A stretch of DNA of 64,000 nt from Glandiceps talaboti (GCF_964340395.1 NC_135555.1:21872225-21936224), one strand, 5' to 3'. Shown: positions 51,701 to 61,512, numbered from the stretch's first letter. The notes: a model not told the origin generated them from the sequence alone. A program made the numbers and translations.

Positions 51701-52198
51701 TAAGAAGACCGAACACTTGATTGATGCCAGATGTTACAAAAGTAAGTATGAACTTCATTTCATTCAATAAATAAAGTTATGCTATATTTTAATACTGTTT
51801 TATTTTTTAATTCACTTCAGGATGGCACCACGGAAGCTGGTCCGAAGACCGGAAAAACAGATGAATGGATAGCTGATGTGAAGACCCAAGACAGATGACT
51901 GGATAAGAAGACCGAACACTTGATTGATGCCAGATGCTACAAAAGTAAGTATGAATTTCATTTCATTCAATAAATAAAGTTATGCTGTATTAATACTGTT
52001 TTATTTTTTAATTCACTTCAGGATGGCGCCACGGAAGCTGGTCCGAAGACCGGAAAAACAGATGAATGGATAGCTTATGTGAAGACCCAAGACAGATGAC
52101 TGGATAAGAAGACCGAACACTTGATTGATGCCAGATGCTACAAAAGTAAGTATGAATTTCATTTCATTCAATAAATAAAGTTGTTCTGTATTAAAAAT

Positions 52199-52360
52199 GC
52201 TATAATCCTTTTTACCGCCGTCAACTACCTCGCGTCGCGTCGCGTCGCAAATTTCACCATCTCCGTCAGCATCCGCGCCGTCAACTACCTCACCGCGTCG
52301 CGTCTCAAATTTCGCTGTCTCCATTTTCACCGCGCGCGTGTCTCCGCCAGCGTCCGCGCC
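52199..52360. repeat. CpG-dense patch with a 60-bp tandem duplication
   Basis: GCCGTCAACTACCTC starts at 52,217 and again at 52,277, followed both times by GCGTCGCGTC-type runs and CAAATTTC. The patch is far richer in CG dinucleotides than anything around it. Open frames across it on both strands (80 and 116 codons) run into the exon-like array or into hairpins and look accidental. It could be a small CpG island or part of a mobile element. Confidence 0.75.
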
Positions 52361-52419
52361 CAAACATACAAACTATATGTTTGTATGTTTGAGGTTATAG
52401 GGGCCCATGCCCTTATAAC
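52361..52419. other. Two adjacent hairpin-forming palindromes
   Basis: CAAACATACAAAC (52,361-52,373) and GTTTGTATGTTTG (52,379-52,391) are perfect 13-bp arms around TATAT. Immediately after, GTTATAGGGGC (52,394) and GCCCTTATAAC (to 52,419) pair with one mismatch. They may mark a mobile-element end or a structured transcript segment; which one is unknown. Confidence 0.8.
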
Positions 52420-52934
52420 TTAACACTATTTGCTGTCAAGCATAGTGTGTGTGGAGTTGCCACACCCCCTCCCCCACCCCACCCCTCCCCTGGTATATGG
52501 CATCTCAAAGAGGCTACATTGAGTTGCTTGGCAGCAATGACACCCCTAGCTTTGACTAGATAATATAGAAATTAGACTGTTAGAATAATGTTAGTATACA
52601 TTATTCTAACATCGAATTTCTAGGGGACCTTATGCCAGAGATATGCCATATCATAACCTGTTTACAGCGCTCACAGCAAATTCCATTTTATCTTCAAGGA
52701 TGGGAATTTAGCTAAAATGTAATGTAAGTTCCATAAACAGTCTATATATAAATTAACCAACTGAAAGTACTGTTGTCTGGCTGTTGTGGATGTCAATCAA
52801 GGCAATGGCTATTATATCTACAGCATATTAAGTGTACATCAGCTACACCTGACGGCTAAGAGTGGTAAGTGCCATCTATAAGTTACTCACTTTATGTTAT
52901 TCATCTACATTTGATATGCAATGATGATGAATGT
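52420..52934. other. Unclassified DNA with a C-rich tract and a 12-bp-arm hairpin
   Basis: A C-rich stretch (CACCCCCTCCCCCACCCC) lies at about 52,462-52,490. GTTAGAATAATG (52,579-52,590) and CATTATTCTAAC (52,599-52,610) are perfect 12-bp arms around an 8-base loop, with further partial pairing of GAAATT and AATTTC outside. No gene is seen. Confidence 0.6.
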
Positions 52935-53200
52935 AAAATAACTTTTAATTTATACATGCTAACATAAGTGACACATAAGGCAAGTAACGCATGTGTGAAT
53001 ATAAATGATGCACACATAAGACAAATGATGAAAATATGAAAATAAATTACACACGTATAAAGTAAATGGTTCATCATAAAAATAAATGACACATTTAAGG
53101 TAACTGATGCATGTGTGGAAATAAATTACACATATAAGACAAATGACATGCCATGTAAAAAGTGATATACAAAGCAAGTGATATACGTATGAAAGAAAAT
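52935..53200. repeat. Degenerate AT-rich minisatellite, ~30-35 bp unit
   Basis: Words such as AATAAATGACACAT, ATAAATTACACA, AAGACAAATGA and GATGCATGTGTG recur in varied order, giving units around 30-35 bp. Minus-strand open frames of 63-72 codons rich in Phe, Tyr, Cys and His come from this repeat and are not genes. Confidence 0.7.
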
Positions 53201-53452
53201 ATAACGCTTAAACACACAACTACGACTGCTTGCTGGAGAGTTTGATGTGCCCTCTACGACAGTTTTCCAAGTAATACTGCATTATATAGTAGGAGGGTCG
53301 GACGTACAAACATTGAGTACTTTAGATGTCTGACTAAATGTTACAATACGAATACTGTGTAGGCATTTTGTCAACCGTTACCAAATTTGAAAGAAAAAGT
53401 CATGGTAGGTAGGATGGAAGTGGTTGAGGGTTCATCGAGGGTTACAGACTTA
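53201..53452. other. Short unclassified spacer
   Basis: Nothing recognisable lies between the minisatellite and the left inverted end of the transposon. It ends TTACAGACTTA, whose last TA would be the left half of the transposon's TA target duplication. Confidence 0.5.
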
Positions 53453-53497
53453 GGGACCGGTCAGTTTCTCCAGCCTGGGGGGGGGGGGCGGTGGATT
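53453..53497 (+). repeat. Left terminal inverted repeat of transposon copy 1
   Basis: GGGACCGGTCAGTTTCTCC then a G-run then GGCGGTGGATT. It pairs with 55,394-55,437; the differences are mainly in the length of the G/C homopolymer. Confidence 0.85.
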
Positions 53498-55393
53498 CTT
53501 AAATCGGGCCGACAAAAAGTCACTGACCCCCCTATCACTTAATTCTAAAACATGATGACCCCCCCCATATATAATATTTGCTTGACAGGTATTTTTTATC
53601 GTGACTCAGTGTGGACTGCTTGACTGTCTTGCATCTACTTTATAAGATCCCGGGTTAGCACAATCATATTTATAATTATTGACTACACAGGGTAAATATA
53701 TTAGAAAGGGAGTTTAATAGCATCTTGGCAGTGAAAGGTAGGAAAGCTTGAGAAGGGAATATGTACATCTCTTATGGGGGTCCTAGGGGGTCTCCCCCTA
53801 GAAGCCCTGGAGGTTTTTAACTCTGAAAAGTCAATTTTGAGACTATTCAGACATTTTCAGAAAATAATTTCCAAGCTTTACAAGACAGCACCAACATGTA
53901 AAATGCAACTACATAAGGTTGAAATATTTTTGAAATATAGTTTGATAGGATCTTGACAGTAAGAGGTAGGGGGAAGATCTTGAGACTAGGATGTGTACAC
54001 CTCATGTGGGGGGGGGAGGTCCTAGGGGGTCTCCCCCTAGAAGCCCTGGAGGTTTTTAACTCTGAAAAGTCAATTTTGAGACTATTCAGACCCTTTCAGA
54101 CAATAATTTCCAAGCCTTACAAGACAACACCAACATGTTAAAAGCAACTACATAGGGTTGAAATACTTTTGAAATATACTTTGATAGCATCTTGACAGTA
54201 GGAGGGGAAGAGCTTGAGACTGGGATATGTCCTCCTCATGTGGGGGGTCTGAGGGGGGTCTCCCTCTAGAAACCCTGGAGGATTTTCACCCTTAAAGCCA
54301 ATATTTAGGCTATTCAGACCCTTTCAAGCAATAACTTAATCCATGCTTTACAAGACAGCAAGTATCAGAAACTATTCTTTATAACTTACACTAAGGGTTG
54401 AAATATGTTCTTAAAAAGTTTAAATGGCATCATTATATACATGTAGTAAAGGTCAGCACATCTATAATGGTAGTATCATTGGTAGGGGAGATTTGGAGTT
54501 TAAGGCAATTTTAGACTATCTTGGCAAACGTTTCAGATCTTGAAAAGACAATATCATATCAAATTAGAATAGGGTGAAAATATTTAAGAAAAGTTTAATA
54601 CCATTATGACAGTAAAAAGGTTGTTGGTGCATCTGATTGTTGGTTGAATGTATGAGTGACCTCTGGGGGTGAGGGAGTCCTTGGAGTTTTCCCCCTGGCA
54701 GATCTGGAGGTTTTTGCTTGAGATACTAAGGCAATGTTTAGGTTATTCATAACCTTTGAGGTAATATTTCGAAAAGCTAACGTAAAACGTTTTTAAATGA
54801 GTTTCTCATATCTCATAAAATGGACACGTAACATTAGTATATAGGGGCATTAATATTGCATGTATAATAAAGTCACCGGTATGTTAGAGAACTTTAGGTG
54901 GTCATACCTAGTGTATAATAGTAACTGGAATCTGATGAGATGTGGTGATTTGTAGTGTCAATAGCATGACGAGTAGAACAATTTAGATTAACTTCATTTA
55001 TAAACTATCTATGAAAATTACCATTACGAAACTTTCAAGTTCACTTTTGCCCCAAACTGCTATTATAAGCGAAGCATTGATTGTGAAACAGCCAAGTATT
55101 TACATGACATGTTCTGTAACTAGTGTGGTAGGTAGGTACTAATACCGGTACATGTATATGAATATGTATAGTTAGGTTTGAACTAATAAGTAATGTTAAA
55201 GAATTCATGTAAGAAACAGGGACAAGATTAAATATTGACATGTACCACATTTGAGACAAGGCTATATGCCATTGTAGAAAGGATTTTTTTCTTCCATCAC
55301 AATCTAAAACACACTGACCCCCCTATCCACAATTTTCAAAACAGCATGACCCCCCCTACTGCCAATTTCAAAAACAGGGTGACCCCCCCTACC

Positions 55394-55437
55394 AATCCAC
55401 CGCCCCCCCCCCCAGGCCAAAGAAACTGACCGGTCCC
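55394..55437 (-). repeat. Right terminal inverted repeat of transposon copy 1
   Basis: AATCCACCGCC then a C-run then CAGGCCAAAGAAACTGACC and GGTCCC. It is the reverse complement of the left end and is followed by TATAGG. Confidence 0.85.
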
Positions 55438-55934
55438 TATAGGCAGTATTTTGACAGAATCAGGTGAAATGAGTTAGGTTTCAATTGAGTCTAGTACTAC
55501 CCCAGTGTCAGTAGCCGGCCCTCACTGGCTAGACTACTGCCACATTAGCTAGCCATTCCTCGCTGAAACAGCTCGTGCCACTACTAAAATACCTCGAGCC
55601 ACGATATATCTCATTTTCCAACTAATAAATCACACAAAACTATTCAAGCGCATAACCACTCAACAGAGTTTTGAGCGGTGGTGTCGTTACACATGTTGAC
55701 CAGTATTATTGTGCATATGCATGACACCTGTTCACCCTGCATGCCTGTCCAAATGGCTGATGATGGAGACTTTTTGAGTGGTTGTGTGTTGCATGAGAAA
55801 TGAATAATTGGTGTGCATTTGTTATTTTAAGGGAGAATGGAAGAGGTTGAGGAACTCTGTGTAATTTATTTGTTGGGAAATGCGTCACAAGAAATAGCGC
55901 GGGTGGTGGCACTACAATGTAGCGGTTCCACATG
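55438..55934. other. Unclassified DNA right of transposon copy 1
   Basis: No supported gene. A 75-codon minus-strand open frame at 55,706-55,933 has no recognisable motif. Confidence 0.4.
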
Positions 55935-56400
55935 ATTGCCTTTGAAGACTCGTACAGAAAATCAACTCTCTAATGCTCCCACTACCAATTACACAACCAT
56001 CAGATGTGCTGACTTTTAATAAAATGCCATGAACATAATTCAACCGTATGTGTAAAGAATAGTTTCTGATACATGATAGTGCTACTGTCTTGTGAAAACA
56101 CCATATCCCTGTCTCAAATCCCACTCCTAATATACTGTCTAGATGTTGTTTAACTGTTTTCGATATCTCAACCCTATGTAGTTGCTAATTACATGATTAC
56201 TATCTTCTATAGTTTGGAAAGCATATTTTCCTGTAATAATGGCTTTAAAAGTCAAAAAGGTCAGAGCTTCTTGGGAGAGAACCTTACCCCCCTCATCCCA
56301 TGATATGCGTACATATCCCAATCTCAAGTTTTTTTCCCTAGTTTATAATGCCAAGATGCCATTAAGGTTTTCATTTGCTCATTACATGATGTGCTGTGTG
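55935..56400 (-). mobile_element. Older inverted relic of the same transposon's interior
   Basis: Read on the minus strand, this segment follows the interior of the 53.45-kb element. It contains TGGCATCTTGGCA, then CTTGAGATTGGGATATG, then a CCCAAGAAGC part, then GCAACTACATAGGGTTGA, then CATCTAGACAGTA. Next come GTATCAGAAACTATTC and GTCAGCACATCTGATGG. The order and spacing match copy 1 with substitutions and small indels, and both ends are missing. It is more diverged than copy 2, hence older. Confidence 0.7.
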
Positions 56401-56875
56401 ATAAAGTATTACGATAGACTCTCTCACAGTCCTCGTAGCTTCACATAAATATCTAAAACTTGGGTTGTTTTGTATGTACGATATCTACTGTATATAATAG
56501 TACTTGAATATGTCTGTACTGTGTGCCCTCGTCATATAGGACTGACCTTTTGTTAATGTGTTCACACGAACCCCTAGCCCCTCTCAGTTTGAGTATAAAA
56601 GCCCACATGGGTGTAGAGGATGCATCTATTACACTATTTAATTTAATAGAACGTAAGAATGCGTACATATGGATTCTTTTCATAGACTTCTTTTGGTACA
56701 TTCAATACTATAAAGCCATACAATCTATTAAAGTATTTGATTGAGTTAAATGTTAATACTAACTTAGTTCTTTGGATCGGTGACTCTCGTAAGGATAGAC
56801 CTCAGCGAGTTTGCGTTAATGGTTAAATGTCTGATGAAATTGTACTGAACGTTGGAGTCAGACAGCTTGTTAGAA
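56401..56875. other. Unclassified DNA before the LINE fragment
   Basis: No supported gene. Overlapping open frames of 73 and 82 codons on opposite strands at 56.45-56.74 kb have no recognisable motif. Confidence 0.4.
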
Positions 56876-57466
56876 ATGAATGTTACAAATACAAAAGAAT
56901 TAGTTGTAGCTGGATGATGTCCAATATGTTGGTACTCCATGACAATTCTCCTCGCGCCTAAAATCAGTTGTATCAGAGCTAACTAGCCTTAAGATTGGTG
57001 AGATTGATATCATTCCATCTTCTTCAGTTCGGAATCTAGTTGTGATTCTAAATAGCGATGGCGCCATGTCTAATCAAATTGGTCAGATATGTAGAAATGG
57101 TTATCATGTTGCACATAATTGGAAAGATTTGTTGACTTTTGGACAAAGCAACCACAGAAAAATTAATCTACGCATTTGTAAAATCCTGCCTCGATTACTG
57201 TAATAGTCTCTTGTACGGAATAACTAAAGTTCAAATTAACCGTCTACAGACTCTTCAAAATGTAGCTGCACGTCTTGTCAACTGCCCATGCAAGTTTGAT
57301 TACATCACTCCAGTACTTGTCAACTTGCACTGACTTCCAGTTGAAGTAAGGATCAAATTCAAAATTCTGGTAACCACTTTTAAAATAATAGATCATGCTC
57401 AATTTCTGTATCTGATCGAACTAATTCGATTGTATGTTCCTACTACAGATCTTAGATTAACCTTAG
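56876..57466 (+). pseudogene. LINE (CR1/L2-like) reverse-transcriptase C-terminal fragment, frameshifted
   Basis: The translation in pieces matches the end of a non-LTR retrotransposon reverse transcriptase. From 56,876 it reads MNVTNTKELVVAG, matching the family N..KTE...G block. From 56,991 it reads KIGEIDIIPSSSVRNLVVIL, then MSNQIGQICRNGYH. After a frame change near 57,138 it reads DKATTEKLIYAFVKSCLDYC, then NSLLYGI, RLQTLQNVAARLV and FDYITPVLVNLH. A TGA at 57,331 replaces the usual Trp of LHWLPV, and LPVEVRIKFKILVTTFKIID continues after it. The catalytic palm (YADD region) and the 3' end are missing. The upstream part also carries stops. It is a dead, 5'- and 3'-truncated copy; the clade call is tentative. 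Confidence 0.85.
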
Positions 57467-58165
57467 ATTGATTTTCAGATTAATAATGATGACAGCACAT
57501 AATGTACATTCTAACCACTCAGTTACTTTTCACGTTGTCGCTGTCTTTCTTGTTCAGGAAAAAAACAGTTTCAAAGTCAAAGTAAATGGCCGAAGTGTGT
57601 GGACATTGCGCTTTGGGTATCCCGAAAAGCGTCGAGTTATCTTCAAACAGAACTCTTGGAAAACGTTGTGGTCCGCTGTCAGAAGCAAATTTCGACCCCC
57701 CCTCAAGACGAAGCAGACGGAAACAAAAATGATAGTAGGGCTATTGATTGCGATATTGTTGGTGGTATGATACCTTCAGGTGATCGAGTAAAAGAATCTC
57801 ATGACTGTAAAAACAAAGTTTGTTGTCAAAGAACTTCACACATATTTCTTTAACACTTTTATGTGAAATTATTCGTTTTCATCAAATGTTGGATAATACT
57901 AACCCGAGTTCCATGATGGTTACAATATTCCAATGAACTAAATGTTCAGAAAGTCATCTTTGTCTTAGAATGTCGACATCATAATTTTTTCTCCTTCAGT
58001 TTACAGATATACCCTTGTCCCTTACGACAGTTGGGAAATGGTTGATGTAATTTACAGTGGTAGTTTATATCTGTACATAAAGTTAAATATGACGTGAAAA
58101 TTACGTCGATGAAACGCATCAAACTCATGAATTGAAACTTGGTGATATTCATAATGAATTGACCT
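57467..58165 (+). other. Unclassified DNA with an acceptor-like site and small open frames
   Basis: A good acceptor-like sequence (CGCTGTCTTTCTTGTTCAG, ending 57,557) precedes a segment open in two frames to 57,770 and 57,853. An ATG at 57,586 opens a 48-codon frame (separate entry). From about 57,860 to 58,165 nothing is recognisable. This may be an isolated exon or chance. Confidence 0.35.
57586..57732 (+). CDS. Possible small ORF, 48 codons, unknown
   Basis: It starts at an ATG 29 bases after the acceptor-like site and reads MAEVCGHCALGIPKSVELSS, with NRTLGKRCGP and a basic C-terminal end RRSRRKQK before TGA. It has a CxxC pair followed by a later Cys, and an Arg/Lys-rich tail. I do not recognise a family. 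Two other frames are open over the same bases, so coding status is uncertain. It could be the first coding exon of something, a transposon fragment or an accident. Confidence 0.2.
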   Translation: MAEVCGHCALGIPKSVELSSNRTLGKRCGPLSEANFDPPSRRSRRKQK

Positions 58166-59906
58166 GTGGATTCTTAAATCGGGTCGACAAAAAGGTCACA
58201 ACCAAAAACAGGCTGACCCCCCTATCACTTAATTCTAAAACATGATGATCCCCCCATATATAATATTTTATCATGACTCAGTGTGGTTTGCTTGACTGTC
58301 TTGCAAATACTTTATAAGATCCCAGGATAGCATTATCATAATTATAATTATTGACTACACAGGGTAAATATATTCCAAAAGGAGTTTAGTAGCACCTTTG
58401 CAGTGAAAGGTAGGGGGAAAGCTTGAGAGGGGAATGTGTACATCTCTTATGGGGGAGGGGTCCTAGGGGGTCTTCCCCTTGAAGCCCAGGAGGTTTTTAA
58501 CTCTGAAAAGTCAATTTTTAGACTATCAAGACATTTTCAGAAAATAATTTCCAAGCTTTACAAGACAGCACCAACATGTAAAAAGCAAGTACATAGGGTT
58601 GAAATATTTTTGAAAAATACTTTGATAGCACCTTGACAGTAAGAGGTAGGGGTAAGAGCTTGAGATGGGATATGTCCACCTCATGTGGGGGGTGGGGTGT
58701 CCTAGGGGGTCTCCCTCAAGAAGCCGTGGAGGATTTTTACTCTTAAAACCAATATTTAGGCTATTCAGACCCTTTCAAGCAATAACTTAATTCATGCTTT
58801 ACAAGACAGCACCATCAAGTATCATTAACTATTCTTTATAACTTACATAGGGTTAAAATATGTTCTTAAACAGCTAAATGGCATCATTATAATAACGGTC
58901 AGCACATCTAATGGTAGTATCGTTGGTAGGGGAGATTTGAAGTTTAAGGCAATTTTAGACTATCTTGGCAAACATTCCACATCTTTACATGTAAAAGACA
59001 ATGTCATCTCAAATTAGAATAGGGTGAAAGTATTTAAGGAAAGTTTAATACCATTATGACTGTAAAAAGGTTGTTGGTGCATCTGATTGTTGATTGAATG
59101 TATGAATGACCTCTGGGGTGGGGTTTCCCCCCTGGCATATCTGGAGTTTTTTGCTTCTATTTAGGCAATATTTAGATTATTCATAGCCTGTGAGGTAATA
59201 TTTCCAAGCTTCGAAAAGCTAATGTAAATGTAAGTTTCACATAAAAATGGGCCCATGACATTGTTATAGGGCACCAATATTGCATGTATAGTAAAGTCAT
59301 CGGTATGTTAGAGAACTTTAGGTGGTCATACCTAGTGTATAATAGAAACTGGAATCTGATGAGATGTGGTGATTTGTGGTGTCAATAAAATGTAGTTTCC
59401 AAAATAGAAAGTGTATTAATCTCTTCTGACAAGTTCAGAACAATTTAGATTATTAAACTTCTTTTATAAACTGTCTATGAAAATTACCAATTACGAAAAT
59501 TACGAAACCTTCAAGTTCACTTTTGCCCCAAGTTACAATACAAGTGAAGCATTGATTGTGGAACAGCCAAGCATTTACATGACATGTTCTGTAACTAGTG
59601 TGGTAGCTAGGTAATACATGTATATGTATAGGTATATATTGTTTGAACTAATATTAAAGTAATATTAAAGAATTCATGTAAGAAACAGGGACAAGTTGAA
59701 CAAATATTTACATGTACCACATTTCAGATAAGGCTATATGCCATTGTAGAAAAGGATTTTTTTCTTCCATCACATTCCAAAACACAATGACCCCCCCCCC
59801 ATCCACAATTTCCAAAACAGCATGACCCCCTACTGCTAATTTCAAAAACAGGGTGACCCCCTACAAATCCACCCCACCCCCAGGCCAAAGAAACTGACTG
59901 GTCCCC
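58166..59906. mobile_element. Non-autonomous DNA transposon, copy 2, left end truncated
   Basis: This is collinear and in the same orientation as copy 1. It begins at GTGGATTCTTAAATCGGG, so the outer ~38 bp of the left inverted repeat are gone. It keeps the right end CAGGCCAAAGAAACTGACTG and GGTCCCC, followed by TATA. Modules marked by TCCTAGGGGGTCT recur near 58,459 and 58,699. Small differences from copy 1 are spread along its length, including a shorter homopolymer at the right end and several indels. No transposase frame is present. Confidence 0.85.
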
Positions 59907-59910
59907 TATA

Positions 59911-60146
59911 GCAACACAACCGCCGTTTATACTTCCTCAACTCCATTGCAGCGTATGCATGCAAACACATATGAATCAAACGATTCGAATTGCGACCTCT
60001 ATCCTACAGGTCCCCATTTATACAACTGGGTTGACTCAGGCACAATCTAGAACTTACCCAAGGAGTTTAGCCATTCAGAAACAAACAGCAGCGATGAGGC
60101 TCAAACCTGTAACTTGTAGATTCAAAACCACTCGGCGACCCACATG
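59911..60146 (-). mobile_element. tRNA-derived SINE with a Meta-like central domain
   Basis: Read on the minus strand, the head has a polymerase III A box in GGGTCGCCGAGTGG (about 60,128-60,142). A B-box-like GGTTTGAGCCTCA lies at 60,095-60,107, spaced as in a tRNA gene. A central motif TATAAATGGGGACCTGTAGG (59,997-60,022 with flanks) resembles from memory the conserved core of Meta-type SINEs known in molluscs and other invertebrates. The B box departs from the GGTTCGA consensus, so transcription is probably weak or lost. It abuts transposon copy 2. Confidence 0.65.
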
Positions 60147-60255
60147 ACATTTTCCTGTCTTCAACTGGAAATGTGTCACGAATATCGTATCTACATGTGC
60201 GCCTAAATTTGATTAAATTTTGTACAATAACGGTTCATCATTATTCTCTCTTTAG

Positions 60256-61466
60256 GGATATCACTTGTGACGAAAGTGACAAGTTTACTCATTTGTACGG
60301 AGTAGCCACCAACATATTTACAGTATCCATATTTATGACATACATTTCTGGTGAGAAAACATTAGGTGATATAATCTATGACGAAAACTTACAATTGAGT
60401 TGGTGACCTGTGACCTTATGACATCATCAACATTTCATGAATATTGAATTTCATTTTCAAGATATGTGAAATGACAAATATGTATTTCGTTTCTTTTTTT
60501 GGAAAAACAGGTTGACTACACTGTCAGAGTTCGGTTGGCCATTCCAATTCGGTTGGCCATACCAATTTTGAAGTCCCTTCCCAGAGAAGCCAGGTCTTTT
60601 CAAACTGTAAGTTGAGTTATACAGAGCAGTCTGCACATTGTGTTCGCGTCTTCTTCACATAATTGTGTTCAACCTCTTTCAAATTCACATCTCATCAAAG
60701 AGGGTGTTGTCACCAACAGTATCTTGTCTCTTGGCCTGAGCACAAAACAAAATTAAATGTCCACCTGACTATCCTATTTTTTGAACTCATGTTTATCGGA
60801 AACGAACTTGTGTGTTGTTTTTGCCCAATTCAGCAAACAATTAATTCGGGTTTTGTTTGTAAATTATTGGTAAAATTGAGACATTTGGTTTATAAAATAT
60901 CCGAAAGCGACCTTTCTATTTAAAAATGACGCCTAAATCATGATTAGCAATTGCGTATCTGTAAGTTGAGAACTACTGTATATATCAAATATTAACAGAA
61001 AAAAAGTGGGAAATACAGAAGAAAGACACGGTACCGTTTGAAGATTTGGTTGAACAACATTTGTGTATTCACGATTTACAGGTTGATGGTGTCAAATTGA
61101 CGCTATGTGATTTTGGATTTTCTGGTTGCATTGGATAAACCGATAATATTGGTAATGTGATAATGTGTGAAACTTTACAGCCATCGCTTGACATATGGTC
61201 GATAGCAGCAACTATTATAGAAATGTTTATAGTAGACCTGCCATGGCCACAAATTAAAGATGGCGATGATATTGAAGTCATATTTGACCATTTTACTCAA
61301 GAAATATTTTAATGTACACCTCACTGGATTCAACCAAATTGATGGTTATACCTTGGTCGAGATACTAGAGTCATGTTTATATACCCCTAACATGAGAGCA
61401 GGTCTGGGAGAATTAATTCAGAAGTTTGAAAAGTTAATTGTCGAGTATGAGGATGAACAAGATTAA
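60256..61466 (+). pseudogene. Protein-kinase-like gene remnant (hinge to C-lobe), broken
   Basis: Pieces of a eukaryotic kinase catalytic domain appear in order. After the acceptor TTATTCTCTCTTTAG (ends 60,255) is a hinge-like SIFMTYISGEKTLGDII. A second piece (acceptor ending 60,510) reads DYTVRVRLAIP with an 18-bp tandem duplication of TTCGGTTGGCCATTCCAA. A third reads CIHDLQVDGVKLTLCDFGFS, holding the DFG motif but a collapsed catalytic loop. A TAA stop follows at about 61,136. Then come the MCE remnant of an APE-like site, LDIWSIAATIIEMF (subdomain IX) and LPWPQ. A +1 shift at TTTT near 61,307 leads into DGYTLVEILESCLYTPNMRA (subdomain XI) and a terminal stop at 61,464-61,466. The Gly-loop and VAIK parts are not seen. 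A stop, a frameshift and a damaged catalytic loop point to a pseudogene. The kinase family is unknown. Confidence 0.6.
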
Positions 61467-61512
61467 CAGAATTATTTGTGTTTAAATTTTGAGACTTTAT
61501 TGTAGTTAAAGT

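Larger units (their letters stand above)
48520..52198 (+). repeat. Tandem array of 18 exon-like units, 201-bp period
   Basis: Eighteen complete near-identical units follow a truncated first piece. The GATGG start of the exon-like block lies at 48,605, 48,806, 49,007, 49,208, 49,409, 49,610, 49,811, 50,012, 50,213, 50,414, 50,614, 50,815, 51,016, 51,216, 51,417, 51,618, 51,821 and 52,022. The period is 201 bp except for 200 (twice) and 203 (once). Each unit has a branch-like TATTAATAC, a T-rich tract, TTCACTTCAG or TTCACTTTAG, a 124-bp block, then AAAA and GTAAGTATG. Unit variants at GGAAAGCTGATG, GGATAGCTGATG or GGATAGCTTATG, and in the spacer (AATAAATAAAG, AATTAGTAAAG), show a partial three-unit superrepeat at units 10-12 and 13-15. 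The array breaks off inside the last spacer at about 52,198. Confidence 0.97.
53453..55437. mobile_element. Non-autonomous DNA transposon with 44-45 bp terminal inverted repeats, copy 1
   Basis: The left end GGGACCGGTCAGTTTCT (53,453) continues to GGCGGTGGATT (53,497). The right end (55,394-55,437) is its reverse complement, finishing AAACTGACCGGTCCC. TA flanks both ends, suggesting a TA target duplication as in the Tc1/mariner superfamily, though the ends do not let me name a family. Subterminal GACCCCCC runs occur on both sides. The interior holds degenerate ~230-240 bp modules marked by CCTAGGGGGTCTCCCCC and GGAGGTTTTTAACTCTG at about 53,780, 54,019 and 54,247, with a more diverged one near 54,679. 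No transposase frame is present; open frames reading GGLPLEALEVFNSEKS come from the modules. Confidence 0.85.

Noticed and set aside
1-52198. CRISPR array interpretation of the regular repeats
   Set aside because: Whole monomers repeat with no unique spacers, no cas genes are present and the context is eukaryotic.
52013-52363. 116-codon minus-strand open frame
   Set aside because: It is a fusion of the CpG-rich duplication with the reverse of the exon-like unit, against the direction of the splice signals.
54000-57853. Numerous 60-100-codon frames on both strands in 54-58 kb
   Set aside because: Apart from the reverse-transcriptase pieces and one 48-codon possibility, none has a motif. Most overlap each other or lie in transposon sequence.
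53774-58636. Open frames reading GGLPLEALEVFNSEKS in both transposon copies
   Set aside because: They come from the internal transposon modules, are short, shift between copies and show no transposase motif.
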